From NCBI GenBank assembly GCA_020541345.1, contig CP045239.1, forward strand, positions 744,001 to 808,000: 64,000 nucleotides of DNA, in the 5' to 3' direction. The DNA is from Candidatus Ecksteinia adelgidicola. Its GTDB lineage: Bacteria > Pseudomonadota > Gammaproteobacteria > Enterobacterales > Enterobacteriaceae. A program made the translations under genes and the position numbers. The notes under the pieces were generated by a model. It was not told the DNA's origin, searched no databases, and worked only from the letters and a program-made list of their open reading frames with translations. Within the stretch, counting starts at the first letter, position 1; each line of letters begins with the position of its first letter. Below, in pieces: positions 24,902 through 37,538 of the stretch.

Positions 24902-26032
24902 TTATAATTGAAAATCATTTAAGTCATTAGGATGTATTTCTGAATCAATCTGACCAATTAAATATGAACTTAGTTCTACTTCTTGTGGTGCTGATTGAAC
25001 ATTATCTGATACTAGCCAAGAATTCATCCATGGAATAGGATTAGAAGAAATATTAAATGGTAAATTAAGACCAACTGCTTGCATGCGCATGTTGCTAATA
25101 TATTCTATATATTGACATAAAATGTCTTTATTTAATCCAATCATTGAACCATTCTTAAATAAATATTCTGCCCATTCTTTTTCTTGTTGTGCAACTAAGA
25201 TAAAAAGATCGTAACATTGTTCTTGACATTCTATAGCAATATCAACCATTTCTTCATCATCAGAACCTAATCGAAGTAAATTTAATATATGTTGTGTACC
25301 AGTTAAATGCAATGCTTCATCACGAGCTATTAATTTAATAATTTTCGCATTCCCTTCCATTAATTTTCGTTCGGCAAAAGCAAATGAACAAGCAAAACTA
25401 ACATAAAATCGAATTGCTTCTAATGCATTAACATTCATAAGACATAAATAAAGTTGTTTTTTTAATGCACGTAAGTTAATAGTAGTCATCTTTCCACTTA
25501 TTTTATGCTTACTTTCTCCAAATAAATGATAATAACTAGTTATTTTAATAAGATCATCATAGTAACTAGCAATATTTTTTGCTCGCTTAATAATATATTT
25601 ATTATTAACGATACTATCAAATACTTGTGCTGGATCATTAATAATATTACGAATGATATGAGTATAAGAACGTGAGTGAATAGTCTCATAAAATGACCAA
25701 GTTTCTACCCAAGTTTCTAATTCTGGAATGGATATTAATGGTAAAAAAGCAATGTTTGGACTACGTCCTTGAATAGAATCTAATAGTGTTTGGTATTTTA
25801 AATTACTAATAAATATATGTTTTTCATGTTCTGGCAACATTTGATAATCAATACGATCTTGAGATACATCAATTTCTTCTGGACGCCAAAAAAAAGATAA
25901 CTGTTTCTCTATTAGCTGTTCAAAAATTACATATTTCTGCTGATCATATCGAGCTATATTTACAGATTGTCCAAAAAACATAGGTTCTAAAAGAGCATTA
26001 TTTTTATTTTTAGAAAAAGTCGTATAAGTCAT
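24902..26032 (-). CDS. nrdB: Ribonucleoside-diphosphate reductase class Ia, beta subunit
   Basis: NrdB carries the di-iron centre and stable tyrosyl radical used by NrdA to make dNDPs. From the start at 26032 the product has 376 residues, exactly as in E. coli. An ATG six codons earlier has no homologous sequence after it. The metal ligand in LLDSIQGR (D85) and the [14 protein letters not shown] segment are present; the segment holds E116, H119 and the radical Y123 (Y122 in the numbering without the initiator methionine). The later ligand helices with [19 protein letters not shown] follow. The C-terminal tail [12 protein letters not shown] is the NrdA docking peptide. It follows nrdA on the same strand after 224 bases. 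Confidence 0.98.
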   Translation of the reverse strand: MTYTTFSKNKNNALLEPMFFGQSVNIARYDQQKYVIFEQLIEKQLSFFWRPEEIDVSQDRIDYQMLPEHEKHIFISNLKYQTLLDSIQGRSPNIAFLPLISIPELETWVETWSFYETIHSRSYTHIIRNIINDPAQVFDSIVNNKYIIKRAKNIASYYDDLIKITSYYHLFGESKHKISGKMTTINLRALKKQLYLCLMNVNALEAIRFYVSFACSFAFAERKLMEGNAKIIKLIARDEALHLTGTQHILNLLRLGSDDEEMVDIAIECQEQCYDLFILVAQQEKEWAEYLFKNGSMIGLNKDILCQYIEYISNMRMQAVGLNLPFNISSNPIPWMNSWLVSDNVQSAPQEVELSSYLIGQIDSEIHPNDLNDFQL

Positions 26033-26198
26033 TAGCATGTATCCAAACATAGAACTTCTTAATAAATATTGACAAGATATTTTAGTATTAATATGTTAAT
26101 ATCTTTCTTGTTTCTTTGTTTTAATAATATTAAAATCTGTATATGTTTTTATATTTTATTTTTTATCAATAACAAATAACTTCATATAAATTTTTTAC

Positions 26199-26243
26199 AT
26201 AAAATATACACATTATATAATAATAAAATATACACATTATATA
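26199..26243. repeat. 24-bp tandem duplication between nrdA and nrdB
   Basis: A 21-base sequence (starts ataaaatatacacatta) occurs at 26199-26219 and again, identically, at 26223-26243, with three bases between. It lies in the short spacer between nrdA and nrdB. A recent replication-slippage duplication is the simplest explanation; I cannot match it to an NrdR box. Confidence 0.85.
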
Positions 26244-26256
26244 CTAATTGTTAATA

Positions 26257-28545
26257 TTAAATTTTACAAATTCCACTACCACAATCATCATTATCTATTG
26301 TAACATATTGTAAATCTCCTTGCATATCTGATGCACCATCTCGAGTATTTTGATAATATAACGTTTTAGTCCCAAATTTATAAGCAGTAAGAAGATCTTT
26401 TAGTAATTGCTTCATCGGGACTTTTCCTCCTGGAAAGTTAGTTGGATCATAATTCATATTAGCAGATATTGATTGATCAATAAACTTTTGCATTATACAT
26501 ACTAATTTTAAGTAACCATTATTATTAGGCATATTCCATAATAATTCATACTTATTTTTAAGTAATTCATAATCAGGTACCACCTGACGTAATATTCCAT
26601 CTTTTGATGCTTTTATACTAACAAATCCTCTTGGTGGCTCAATACCATTAGTAGCATTAGAAATTTGTGAAGAAGTTTCTGATGGCATCAATGCAGATAA
26701 AGTAGAATTACGTAAACCAGTTTTTTTAATTTCTTTTCGTAAAGTTTCCCAATCATAATGCAACGGTTCTTTACAAAACATATCTAGTTCTTTTTTATAA
26801 GTATCAATTGGAAGAATTCCTTTTGAATAACGTGTTTCATGAAACCATGGACATGCACCTTTTTCTTTTGCTAAACAATTAGAAGCTTTTAAAAGATGGT
26901 ATTGCATGGCTTCAAAAGTTTTATGAGTTAAATTATTAGCACTACCATCAGAATAACGCACGCCATTTTTTGCAAGATAGTAAGCAAAGTTAATTACACC
27001 AATTCCGAGAGAACGACGACCCATAGCTCCTTGATAAGCTGCTTTAACTGGATAATGCTGGTAATCTAATAATAAATCGAGTGAGCGAACAGCAAGAATA
27101 GATAATTCTTCAAAATCATCTAGACTATTAATAGCGCCAAGATTAAATGCAGATAAAGTGCATAAAGCAATTTCACCTTTTTCATCATTAATATCATCAA
27201 GAGGTTTAGTTGGAAGAGTAATTTCCATACACAAATTAGATTGCCTTATTGGAGCCATTTTGGGGTCAAATGGACTGTGTGTATTGCAATGATCTACATT
27301 TTGAATATAGATTCGGCCTGTAGAAGAACGCTCTTTCATCATTAAGGAAAATAATTCTACAGCTTTAATTTTTTTACTTCGAATATGTTTTTCTTGTTCA
27401 TACTTTTTATATAAACGTATAAATTCATTTTGATCAGAAAAAAATGCATCATATAATTTTGGAACATCAGATGGACTAAACAAAGTAATGTCTAAACCTT
27501 GTATTAAACGTTCGTACATTACACGATTTAATTGTACACCATAATCCATGTGTCGAACGCGATTATCTTCGATACCGCGATTATTTTTTAGAACAAGTAA
27601 ACTTTCAACTTCTAAATGCCATATTGGGTAGAACAACGTTGCTGCTCCTCCTCGCACACCACCCTGCGAACATGATTTAACAGCAGTTTGAAAATGCTTA
27701 TAAAATGGAATGCAACCAGTATGAAAAGCTTCACCTCCACGAATTGAACTACCAATTGCGCGAATGCGACCAACATTTACACCAATACCAGCACGTCTTG
27801 ATATATATTTTACTATGGCGCAAGAAGTAGCATTAATTGAATCTAAACTATCAGCACATTCAATTAAAACGCATGAACTAAATTGACGACTAGGTGTTCG
27901 AACACCGGCCATAATTGGTGTAGGTAATGAAATTTTAAAAGTAGAAATAGCATTATAAAATCGCTTAACATAATCTAATCGTGTTTTATTTGAATACTTA
28001 GAAAATAAACAAGCAGCTATTAGTATATATAAAAATTGAGCACTTTCATAAATCTCTCCACTAATACGATTTTGAACTAAATATTTGCCTTCTAATTGCT
28101 TTACAGCAGCATAAGAAAAAGTCATATCACGCCAATGATCAATAAAAGAATCCATTTTATTAAAATCTTGAATACTATAATATTCTAATAAATTTTTATC
28201 GTATTTACCTATTTTTACCATATGTATTACATGAGTGTATAATTTAGGTGGTGAAAATTGGCCATATGCTTTTTTACGCAAATGGAAAATTGCTAAACGT
28301 GCAGCTAAATATTGATAATCTGGTGCATCATCTGAAATTAGATCAGCAGCAGTTTTAATAAGAGTCTCATGAATATCAGTAGTTTTTATACCATCATAAA
28401 ATTGAATATTAGAACGAAGTTCTACTTGAGAAACTGAAATATTATTTAAACCCTTTGAAGCCCAGTCAATTACTCGATGTATTTTTTCAAGATTGATTTG
28501 TTCTTTACGACCATAACGCTTAGTCACAAGAAGACTTTGGTTCAT
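26257..28545 (-). CDS. nrdA: Ribonucleoside-diphosphate reductase class Ia, alpha subunit
   Basis: NrdA is the catalytic subunit that reduces ribonucleoside diphosphates. The 762-residue product is one longer than in E. coli. The N-terminal ATP-cone (about 1-95) for overall allosteric control is retained. Catalytic cysteines lie in the RQFSSCVLIE, SNLCMEITLP and IALCTLSAFNLGAI segments. The radical-transfer tyrosine pair and the C-terminal redox pair, here C755 and C760 in DDCGSGICKI, are present. TrxB at the right end of the window is part of the likely electron supply. A weak ribosome-binding site (aggt) precedes the start. The gene is divergent from gyrA, as in E. coli, but ubiG is missing from the gap. 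Confidence 0.98.
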   Translation of the reverse strand: MNQSLLVTKRYGRKEQINLEKIHRVIDWASKGLNNISVSQVELRSNIQFYDGIKTTDIHETLIKTAADLISDDAPDYQYLAARLAIFHLRKKAYGQFSPPKLYTHVIHMVKIGKYDKNLLEYYSIQDFNKMDSFIDHWRDMTFSYAAVKQLEGKYLVQNRISGEIYESAQFLYILIAACLFSKYSNKTRLDYVKRFYNAISTFKISLPTPIMAGVRTPSRQFSSCVLIECADSLDSINATSCAIVKYISRRAGIGVNVGRIRAIGSSIRGGEAFHTGCIPFYKHFQTAVKSCSQGGVRGGAATLFYPIWHLEVESLLVLKNNRGIEDNRVRHMDYGVQLNRVMYERLIQGLDITLFSPSDVPKLYDAFFSDQNEFIRLYKKYEQEKHIRSKKIKAVELFSLMMKERSSTGRIYIQNVDHCNTHSPFDPKMAPIRQSNLCMEITLPTKPLDDINDEKGEIALCTLSAFNLGAINSLDDFEELSILAVRSLDLLLDYQHYPVKAAYQGAMGRRSLGIGVINFAYYLAKNGVRYSDGSANNLTHKTFEAMQYHLLKASNCLAKEKGACPWFHETRYSKGILPIDTYKKELDMFCKEPLHYDWETLRKEIKKTGLRNSTLSALMPSETSSQISNATNGIEPPRGFVSIKASKDGILRQVVPDYELLKNKYELLWNMPNNNGYLKLVCIMQKFIDQSISANMNYDPTNFPGGKVPMKQLLKDLLTAYKFGTKTLYYQNTRDGASDMQGDLQYVTIDNDDCGSGICKI

Positions 28546-30295
28546 ATAGTGTTTTACCTGGCTGTGTAGTACTCTGAATTAGAAATATGGTTGTTCATTT
28601 TAGTATTATTCATCAATATAGAGACTTAACCTAATTAAAATAATCGAAATAATAAAAATTTGAGTGTTTTTAAGTGAATAAAATTTGAATAAGTCAAGTA
28701 AAAAAATTATTTTAGTGACATATTTTTTATGAATAAAATAACATTTTTTATAATTTTTTTATATATTAGGTTTTATTGTATATAGTTTAAAATTTATAAA
28801 AAATTAAAATTTAATTAACAATAATGAATAAAGTAAAAAACTAATAAATTTTTAATTATACTTTTAAAAAAATATATTAAAAGTATTCATAACATCAATA
28901 TAAAATAAATTTTTATAATTATATATATTTTATAATATAAACATAAAAATATATTCTATATTTCTCATAATTTACAATTCAAATTCTACATAATAATTAT
29001 TAATTTTAATTATATTATTAATAGTTTTTTTTTATAAAACAAGACGAATTTTATTAAACACATCATTTATGTTATACTTTATGTTTTTTAAAATGGATTG
29101 TTTTCGTGTTATACTAAATAAATATAATATTAAAAATTATAATTGTTACATTATCAGTTTTAATTTTAATATTATTACATATAGCGCATAAAATTAAATT
29201 GAAAATTGATAGTAATATTTAAGTATATTATTTATACATGTATAATTTATATATAAAGTATTATACTATAAAATTAATAACATAATCATAATAGAGAACA
29301 TATATTTATCTGTATTAATCTGTCAATTATATTAAAAAATTTATACGTTTATACATTTTTAATTTTTTATATTGATAAACACCTATTCTTTAATTTATTT
29401 TTATTTAGTTTATTTAAAAAATTTAAAATTTATTAACATAAATATATTTATATTAATTTTTTAAATAAATATGTTTAAAAAATATTAATATATTTTAAAA
29501 TATCATTTAAAAATTAATAATATCAATTATCAAATTAATTGTTAAGATTACATATATTTAAATAATACATAAAATTTATGTTGATAAAATAAGTGTTTTC
29601 TTGTTGATGATTATATTAATATAAATAATAAATGCTTGAAATAAAATCATTATTACTAAAAATTAATATAAAAACATTATTTTTTTATATAAATTTTTTT
29701 TATAAATATTATAATGATAAAATAGCTTCACTTTTAGTTATCGAATAAATCGTTTATTAAACGAAATAATATGAATATATAAATAATTTTAAAATAATAG
29801 AAAAACTTAATAAAATTCTTATATTTGTTATGTTATGAAAGATATGTGTTTATATTATTCTTGACATTATACATATATAATAATATTTAATATAAAAATA
29901 TAATAAAATGAAAAAACTAACAATCAATATTTTTTAATAAAAATGTATTTAAAATATATAAAATATAACATAAATAATAATGTAAACGTGATATATAAAT
30001 AATTTTATATTGAAATATAGTTAATTAATACTTATTAATAAATATGTTACATTAAAATTATTTAAAAAGATTAAAAAATTAATTGACTATCAAAGTATTA
30101 TAAAAATTTAAATTACTTATAAATATTTTACTTTTAATCAATTTTAATGCCATTAATATTATATAACTTCGTTGTTTTTTATATCATAAATCATAACTAT
30201 CGTTCAATATTGTACACTTTAATGATACAATTTTATAAATTTTCTATGATATCAAAAAAAATAAATATAAATTATCATGAAGGAATATCAATTCT
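28546..30295. other. Divergent spacer nrdA-gyrA where ubiG would lie
   Basis: No gene is supported. In E. coli ubiG lies between gyrA and nrdA. This 1.75-kb gap must hold both promoters and shows no UbiG methyltransferase motif. A 15-base palindrome (tcgttta t taaacga, 29750-29764) is present. I see no recognisable NrdR box pair upstream of nrdA. Confidence 0.65.
30203..30231 (+). promoter_or_regulatory. Possible gyrA promoter
   Basis: TTCAAT (30203-30208) and TACAAT (30226-30231) are separated by exactly 17 bases and lie 65 bases upstream of gyrA. The -10 matches 5 of 6 consensus bases, the -35 only about half. Confidence 0.35.
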
Positions 30296-32866
30296 ATGAA
30301 CGATCATACTAAAAATATTATATCAGTGAACATCGAAGATGAATTAAAAACTTCATATTTAGATTATGCGATGTCTGTTATTGTCGGACGTGCATTGCCA
30401 GATGTTCGAGACGGATTAAAGCCAGTTCATCGACGTATTTTATATGCAATGAATATATTAGGTAACGATTGGAATAAACCATATAAAAAATCCGCTCGTA
30501 TTGTGGGAGATGTTATCGGTAAATATCATCCACATGGTGATACTGCAGTATATGATACTATTGTACGTATGGCTCAACCATTTTCGCTACGCTATATGTT
30601 AATTAATGGTCAAGGTAACTTTGGTTCTGTAGACGGTGATTCTGCTGCAGCAATGCGTTATACTGAAGTACGAATGGCCAGAATTTCTCATGAATTACTA
30701 GAAGATTTAGAAAAAGAAACTATTGATTTTACATCTAACTATGATAATACTGAAAAAATTCCAACTGTAATGCCAGCAAAATTTCCAAATCTTCTGGTTA
30801 ATGGTGCTTCAGGCATCGCTGTGGGAATGGCAACAAATATTCCGCCACATAATTTTTCAGAAGTTATTAATGGATGCATTGCTTATATTGATAATAAAGA
30901 TATTAGCATTGAAGATTTAATGAAACATATTCCAGGACCAGATTTTCCTACTGCCGCAATTATTAACGGACGTCATGGAATTGAAGAAGCATATCGTACT
31001 GGACGTGGTAAAATTTATCAACGCGCACTAGCAAAAATAAAGATTGATAAAAAAACTAACCGAGAAAGTATTTTAATTTGTCAAATTCCATATCAAGTAA
31101 ATAAAGCACGTCTTATTGAAAAAATTGCTCAGTTAGTAAAAGAAAAACGAATAGAAGGTATTAGTGCGCTACGTGATGAATCTGATAAAGATGGTATAAG
31201 AATTGTTATTGAAATAAAACGAGATTCTGTTGCTGAAATAGTATTAAATAATCTTTATTCATTAACACAATTACAAGTAACTTTTGGTATTAATATGGTT
31301 GCCTTATATCAAGGACAACCACAACTATTAAATTTAAAAGATATTTTATTTGCTTTTATACAACATCGTCGTGAAATAGTAACGCGACGAACTATTTTTG
31401 AATTGCGAAAAACTAGCGAGCGTATACATATTTTAGAAGCACTAATAATAGCATTAGTTAATATTGATTTAATTATTAGATTAATTCGTTCTTCTCTAAC
31501 TCCAATATCAGCCAAATCTGATTTAATTACACAAGCTTGGACATTAGGTGATATGCATGCTGTATTTAAATACAGTAATAATATTATTCATTCAAAATGG
31601 TTAATTTTAAAAAACAAAATATATAACGAGAAATATTATTTTACTGAACAGCAAGCTGAAGCAATTTTAGATCTTCGACTTCAAAAATTAACTAGTTTAG
31701 AGCATGGAAAATTACTAGAAGAATATCAACAATTATTGAGTTCTATTTCTAAATTAACTGCTATTTTGGACAATTCACAATGTCTATTAGAAGTAATTCG
31801 TAAAGAGTTAATAGATATAAAAGTGAAATATCATGATGTTCGTCGAACTAAAATTATCACTGATACGTTAGATATTAATATTGAAGACTTAATTAATCAA
31901 GAAGATGTGATTGTTACATTATCTCATAAAGGTTATGTAAAATATCAACCACTATCTGATTATGAAGCACAACGTCGTGGAGGAAAAGGACGATCTGCTG
32001 CTCGTATTAAAGAAAAAGATTTTATTGATCATCTATTAGTAGCAAACACTCATGATACCATTCTGTGTTTTTCCAGTCTTGGGCGTTTATATTGGATGAA
32101 AGTATATCAATTTCCTGAAGCTAGTTATACTGCACGAGGCCGTCCAATTGTAAACCTTCTTCCACTCAAACATAATGAACGTATTACTACTATCTTACCA
32201 GTGAGTCAGTATAAAAAAGAATATTCAGTATTTATGGCAACTTCTAATGGAACAGTAAAAAAAACTGCATTAACTGAATTTAGTCGTCCCCGCAATACTG
32301 GTATTATTGCAGTTAATTTACAAATAGGAGATAAATTAATTGGTGCTTCTTTAACTACTGGAAAAAATGAAGTCATGTTGTTTTCTTCTAGCGGAAAAGT
32401 AGTGAGATTTCCAGAATCACAAGTACGTTTAATGGGGCGCACTGCGAGAGGTATTCGTGGTATGAATTTATCTTTAGGTGATAAGGTTATTTCACTTATT
32501 ATACCACAAGGTAAAGGTGATATTTTAACTGTTACTAAAAATGGTTTTGGAAAGCGTACAGCAGTTACTGCTTATCCCATTAAATCACGTGCTACACAAG
32601 GCGTAATTTCTATTAAAGTAAATAAACGCAATGGTCAGGTAGTTGGTGCTATACAAGTAATTAATACTGATCAAATCATGATGATTACTAATACTGGTAC
32701 TTTAGTTCGAATAAGAGTATCAGAAGTTAGTGTAATAGGGCGTAATACCCACGGTGTGACTCTTATTCGAACAACAGCAAAAGAAACAGTTGTTGCTTTG
32801 CAACGTGTAGCAGAATCAATAGAGAATGAAGATTTATTAAATAATATAATACCTAATAGACAATAA
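30296..32866 (+). CDS. gyrA: DNA gyrase subunit A
   Basis: GyrA cuts and rejoins DNA in the gyrase tetramer, introducing negative supercoils. The product has 856 residues, a little shorter than in E. coli (875) with the loss at the C-terminus. The active-site tyrosine is Y122 in [12 protein letters not shown]. The quinolone-determining region reads [16 protein letters not shown], so residue 83 is threonine rather than serine and D87 is present. The GyrA box [10 protein letters not shown] and the six-bladed C-terminal wrapping domain with repeated (G/S)KGKxVR-like elements are retained. A good ribosome-binding site (aagga) precedes the start. It is divergent from nrdA. Confidence 0.98.
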   Translation: MNDHTKNIISVNIEDELKTSYLDYAMSVIVGRALPDVRDGLKPVHRRILYAMNILGNDWNKPYKKSARIVGDVIGKYHPHGDTAVYDTIVRMAQPFSLRYMLINGQGNFGSVDGDSAAAMRYTEVRMARISHELLEDLEKETIDFTSNYDNTEKIPTVMPAKFPNLLVNGASGIAVGMATNIPPHNFSEVINGCIAYIDNKDISIEDLMKHIPGPDFPTAAIINGRHGIEEAYRTGRGKIYQRALAKIKIDKKTNRESILICQIPYQVNKARLIEKIAQLVKEKRIEGISALRDESDKDGIRIVIEIKRDSVAEIVLNNLYSLTQLQVTFGINMVALYQGQPQLLNLKDILFAFIQHRREIVTRRTIFELRKTSERIHILEALIIALVNIDLIIRLIRSSLTPISAKSDLITQAWTLGDMHAVFKYSNNIIHSKWLILKNKIYNEKYYFTEQQAEAILDLRLQKLTSLEHGKLLEEYQQLLSSISKLTAILDNSQCLLEVIRKELIDIKVKYHDVRRTKIITDTLDINIEDLINQEDVIVTLSHKGYVKYQPLSDYEAQRRGGKGRSAARIKEKDFIDHLLVANTHDTILCFSSLGRLYWMKVYQFPEASYTARGRPIVNLLPLKHNERITTILPVSQYKKEYSVFMATSNGTVKKTALTEFSRPRNTGIIAVNLQIGDKLIGASLTTGKNEVMLFSSSGKVVRFPESQVRLMGRTARGIRGMNLSLGDKVISLIIPQGKGDILTVTKNGFGKRTAVTAYPIKSRATQGVISIKVNKRNGQVVGAIQVINTDQIMMITNTGTLVRIRVSEVSVIGRNTHGVTLIRTTAKETVVALQRVAESIENEDLLNNIIPNRQ

Positions 32867-33973
32867 AAATAAAAAATCATAAATATTTTATTCTCTAAAA
32901 GAGAGATATAGTATAATATTTGTGAGTTATCTATTTTAAAATATCTATTTATAATAATAAAATTTAATATTACGAATAAAATAACAATATAAATTTTAAT
33001 AATGTTTTAATATATTTGTAATAAAATATTAAATTAAGTAAAAAAATATATTTATATCAGAATTACTTTTAATAAAATTTATTGAATCTTTTGTAAAAAA
33101 ACTATATTTAATATTAATAAAATTATAATTTATATAATAATAGTTTATTAAATAAAAAACTTTTGTTAATTAAATAAATCTTACTATTTATAAATAGAAT
33201 TTTTGTTTTATAATATTTTTTATTATTTTTATATCTTTAATAATATATATCAAAAAATTGTTACAATATGATAAAAATATTTAATATCACACTAAAATAA
33301 TTTTCATTATTTTATAAAAATATTGATTATATTACTAAATTAATTAATCTTTAAAGTTTTATATAAATAAAAATATTTATTGTTAATATAAAATATCATT
33401 AATATGTATATATTAAATTCTTATATTAATATATTAAAGGTATGCTTCATTTTTAGTAAAATACAATCTTTATATTTATAAAAATTTAGTATTAAATTAA
33501 TTCATAATTAGAAATAAAAATATAACATTTATTTTTATTAAAAACTTTTATATTAATTTTTATAATATACTATATTAAATATTGTTTACATAATACATTT
33601 ATATTTAACATAATATAAAAGAATTTTTTAATAAAAATTAACATTTTATTAAAATAGTAATGTTTAAAAACATTTTATAAATTTTTAGTTTTAATTTAAG
33701 ATAAAAAATATATTCAATCAGTGTAATATATTTTATTTTTTTAAAAAAAATAAACATTTATTAATCAATAGATTTTTAATTTATATTATTAAATAACATT
33801 CAGTACTATATTTTACTAAAATGTTTACTATTTTTACATTTATAATAATTTAAGATTTCAAAAAAAATAATATCAATAATTTTAATAAATTCTCTTTTGA
33901 ATGATTAAATAAATAAATTATTAAAATAATTTGTAAATAAATATACAACATTGTAAATAGAGAATTCAATACT
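32867..33973. other. Spacer gyrA-ibaG
   Basis: No gene visible. A short hairpin (tctct aaa agaga, about 32892-32905) directly after gyrA has no T run and is not a convincing terminator. Confidence 0.75.
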
Positions 33974-34228
33974 ATGAATAATAATGAAATAAAAAACATT
34001 TTAATGAAAACATTACCGTTAGATGAAGTATATGTTACAGGCGATGGGTCTCACTTTAAAATCATTGTTGTTGGTGATTTTTTTTGTTCTATGAGTCGTA
34101 TTAAGAAACAACAAGCAGTTTACAAGCCATTAATAAAATATATTGAGAATAATAATATTCATGCTTTATCTATTAAAGCATATACTTCTAAAGAATGGAA
34201 ATTAGATAAAAAATTAAATAAAGTTTAA
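33974..34228 (+). CDS. ibaG: BolA-family protein IbaG (YrbA)
   Basis: This is an 84-residue BolA-like protein; the family works with monothiol glutaredoxins in iron-sulfur trafficking. It aligns over its whole length with E. coli Iba[16 protein letters not shown] at the start, [14 protein letters not shown] (21-34) with the conserved histidine, [14 protein letters not shown] (40-53) and [14 protein letters not shown] near the end. It is followed 45 bases later by murA on the same strand, the E. coli gene order. The mlaFEDCB genes that precede it in E. coli are absent. Confidence 0.95.
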   Translation: MNNNEIKNILMKTLPLDEVYVTGDGSHFKIIVVGDFFCSMSRIKKQQAVYKPLIKYIENNNIHALSIKAYTSKEWKLDKKLNKV

Positions 34229-34273
34229 GTTTATCTGTGAAAAATTTTTTAATCAAAGGATAAAAATATTTAA

Positions 34274-35530
<1,257 letters not shown>

Positions 35531-36534
35531 TTTGTGATGTCATATAAAAAATATTTTATAATTATCGTGTTATTTTTATAAAATAAATAATAAATTTAAT
35601 ATGCTCTTAACTAAGATTGCAAGTGTTTAGTTAAATAATTGTTTTTATTAAATTATTAATTATATTAATAAATATTTATTTTATAATTTATCTTTAATGA
35701 ATAAATTTAATTAAAAGTAACTTTTATATCAATATTTTTTAACTTATATAAATAATAAAAATTTATGTATAATTATAAATAATAAATTTTAAAATCTTTT
35801 ATGATTTTATAAATTCGTATTATTATGCTTTTTATTTAGATTGTTCATCAATGATTTTTAATTATAAACAATTGCTTTATATTTTTTTTAACATGTATAG
35901 ATTAATAAAAAATATATTTTAAATATTATTAATTATCATAATATTTAAGATTTTTTCTTTATTAAAATATAATCTGTATAAGAATTTTAATAAATTGTTT
36001 TATTGTTTTGTTTATTTTAAACTTTTATAGTAATATTTTACTTAAAAACACAATATATAATATTAAAAACTAAAAAAAAAGAATTATCAATAATATAACA
36101 ATTATCATACTAAAATTTAAAAAATTTTATATTCTAACATAAATGATTAAATAATATTACAAAAATAATTAATTTTTATTTATCATGAACTAATAAACAA
36201 TAATTAATTTTAATATATTAGAATTAACGTATTTTTTGTAAAAATTATCAACAGTGTTATTTAAAATAAAAAAATTATTGATGATTTAATATGTTTTAAT
36301 CAATTTTGATACTTGTTATTATCTTACTTCTTAATTTCTATTATTTTGAATAAATTTAGCTATAATTTATATAAAATATTGACAATAATAATTTAACTAA
36401 CGTTTTTCTAAATTTTATTTTTTAACTATAAAATATTATATTAATAATATATTTATTATGTGAATACATGTTATATTTACTATTTTTTAAAATTTTTATA
36501 AGATTAATGTTTTTGGTTAAAACAAGGAGTCAGT
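35531..36534. other. Spacer murA-kdsD pseudogene
   Basis: No gene visible in 1.0 kb. In E. coli murA and kdsD are not adjacent in this orientation, so a rearrangement joint could lie here. It shows no repeat or mobile-element trace. Confidence 0.7.
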
Positions 36535-37518
36535 ATGTCAAGTTTTAAATTGAAATCAAATTTTTATTTTCAGAAAGTAGATAAAGAAGTTTTGAGAATT
36601 GAATATGAAGGATTAATTTAACTTGATCGCTATATTAATACATATTTTAGTCGTGCTTGTGAAATCATTGCTTCCTGTAATGGAAAATTAGTTGTTATGG
36701 GAATAGGAAAATCCGAGCATATTGTCTGTAAAATTGCAGCTACTTTTCTAGCACAGGTACTTCTTCATTCTTTGTGAATCCAGCATAAGCTAATCATGGA
36801 GATCTTGGCATGGTTTCTACATAAGATATTGTTTTAGCTATTTAAAATTCAGGAGAGTCTCATGAAATTCTTTCGTTAGTTTTAATATTAAAACGTCAGA
36901 AAATAAAAATAATATGTATGAGTAATAATCGAGAAAGTACAATAGGAAAAGCTGCAGATATTCATATATGTATTAAAATGCCAAAAGAAGTATATCCTCT
37001 CGGATTAGCATCAACTACTAGTACTACTGCTATGTTAGTAATGGGTGATACATTAGCCATTTCATTATTAAAATCGAGAAACTTTACTTTAAAAATTTTT
37101 CATGGTTACATCCAGGTAGAATACTTGGTCGATTATTATTACAAGTATGCGACATTATGCGTAGTGGTGATGCAATACCATACGTCAATGCACAAGTCTC
37201 ACTACGCGAGATGCACTGCTCGAAATGACTAAAAAGAACCTTGAAGTAATAGTCATTTGTTATGATCTAATGAAAGTTTCTGGTATTTTTACTGATGGTG
37301 ATTTGCGTCGAATATGTAATATGGGGATTGACTTTTATCATACGAAGATCTCGGATGTTATGACAATTAAAGGTATTTGCATTCAGCCAAATGTACTTGT
37401 TGTTGATGCATTAAAATTAATGAAAAAATATCATATTACAACATTATTAGTAACTTATCGAGATCAATTACTAAGAGTCATACATATACATAATATACTT
37501 AATATTAGTATTTTTTAG
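36535..37518 (+). pseudogene. kdsD: Broken D-arabinose 5-phosphate isomerase
   Basis: KdsD converts ribulose 5-phosphate to arabinose 5-phosphate, the first step of KDO synthesis. The whole gene (SIS domain, then two CBS domains) can be read only by combining frames. In-frame TAA codons fall at 36619-36621, 36786-36788, 36822-36824 and 36843-36845. Frameshifts are needed near 36745-36757, 37090-37106 and 37206-37216. Recognisable pieces include LVVMGIGKSEHI, NHGDLGMV, NSGESHEIL, PLGLASTTSTTAMLVMGDTLA, SGIFTDGDLRRICNMG and the final CBS segment up to TAG at 37516-37518. The AAGGAG ribosome-binding site at 36524-36529 is still perfect. Base composition and similarity are those of live neighbours, so the inactivation looks recent compared with the erased genes of the other gaps. 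Confidence 0.96.
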
Positions 37519-37538
37519 TAAGAAACAAATGGAGTTTT

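Noticed and set aside
29861-29890. TTGACA followed by TATAAT upstream of gyrA
   Set aside because: The two boxes are only 9 bases apart, and at 17 bases no -10-like hexamer is present.
36918-37518. Two adjacent open frames that could be taken as separate small proteins (a sugar isomerase fragment and a CBS protein)
   Set aside because: Both are pieces of one disrupted kdsD; they join through frameshifts and lack their own starts and ribosome-binding sites.
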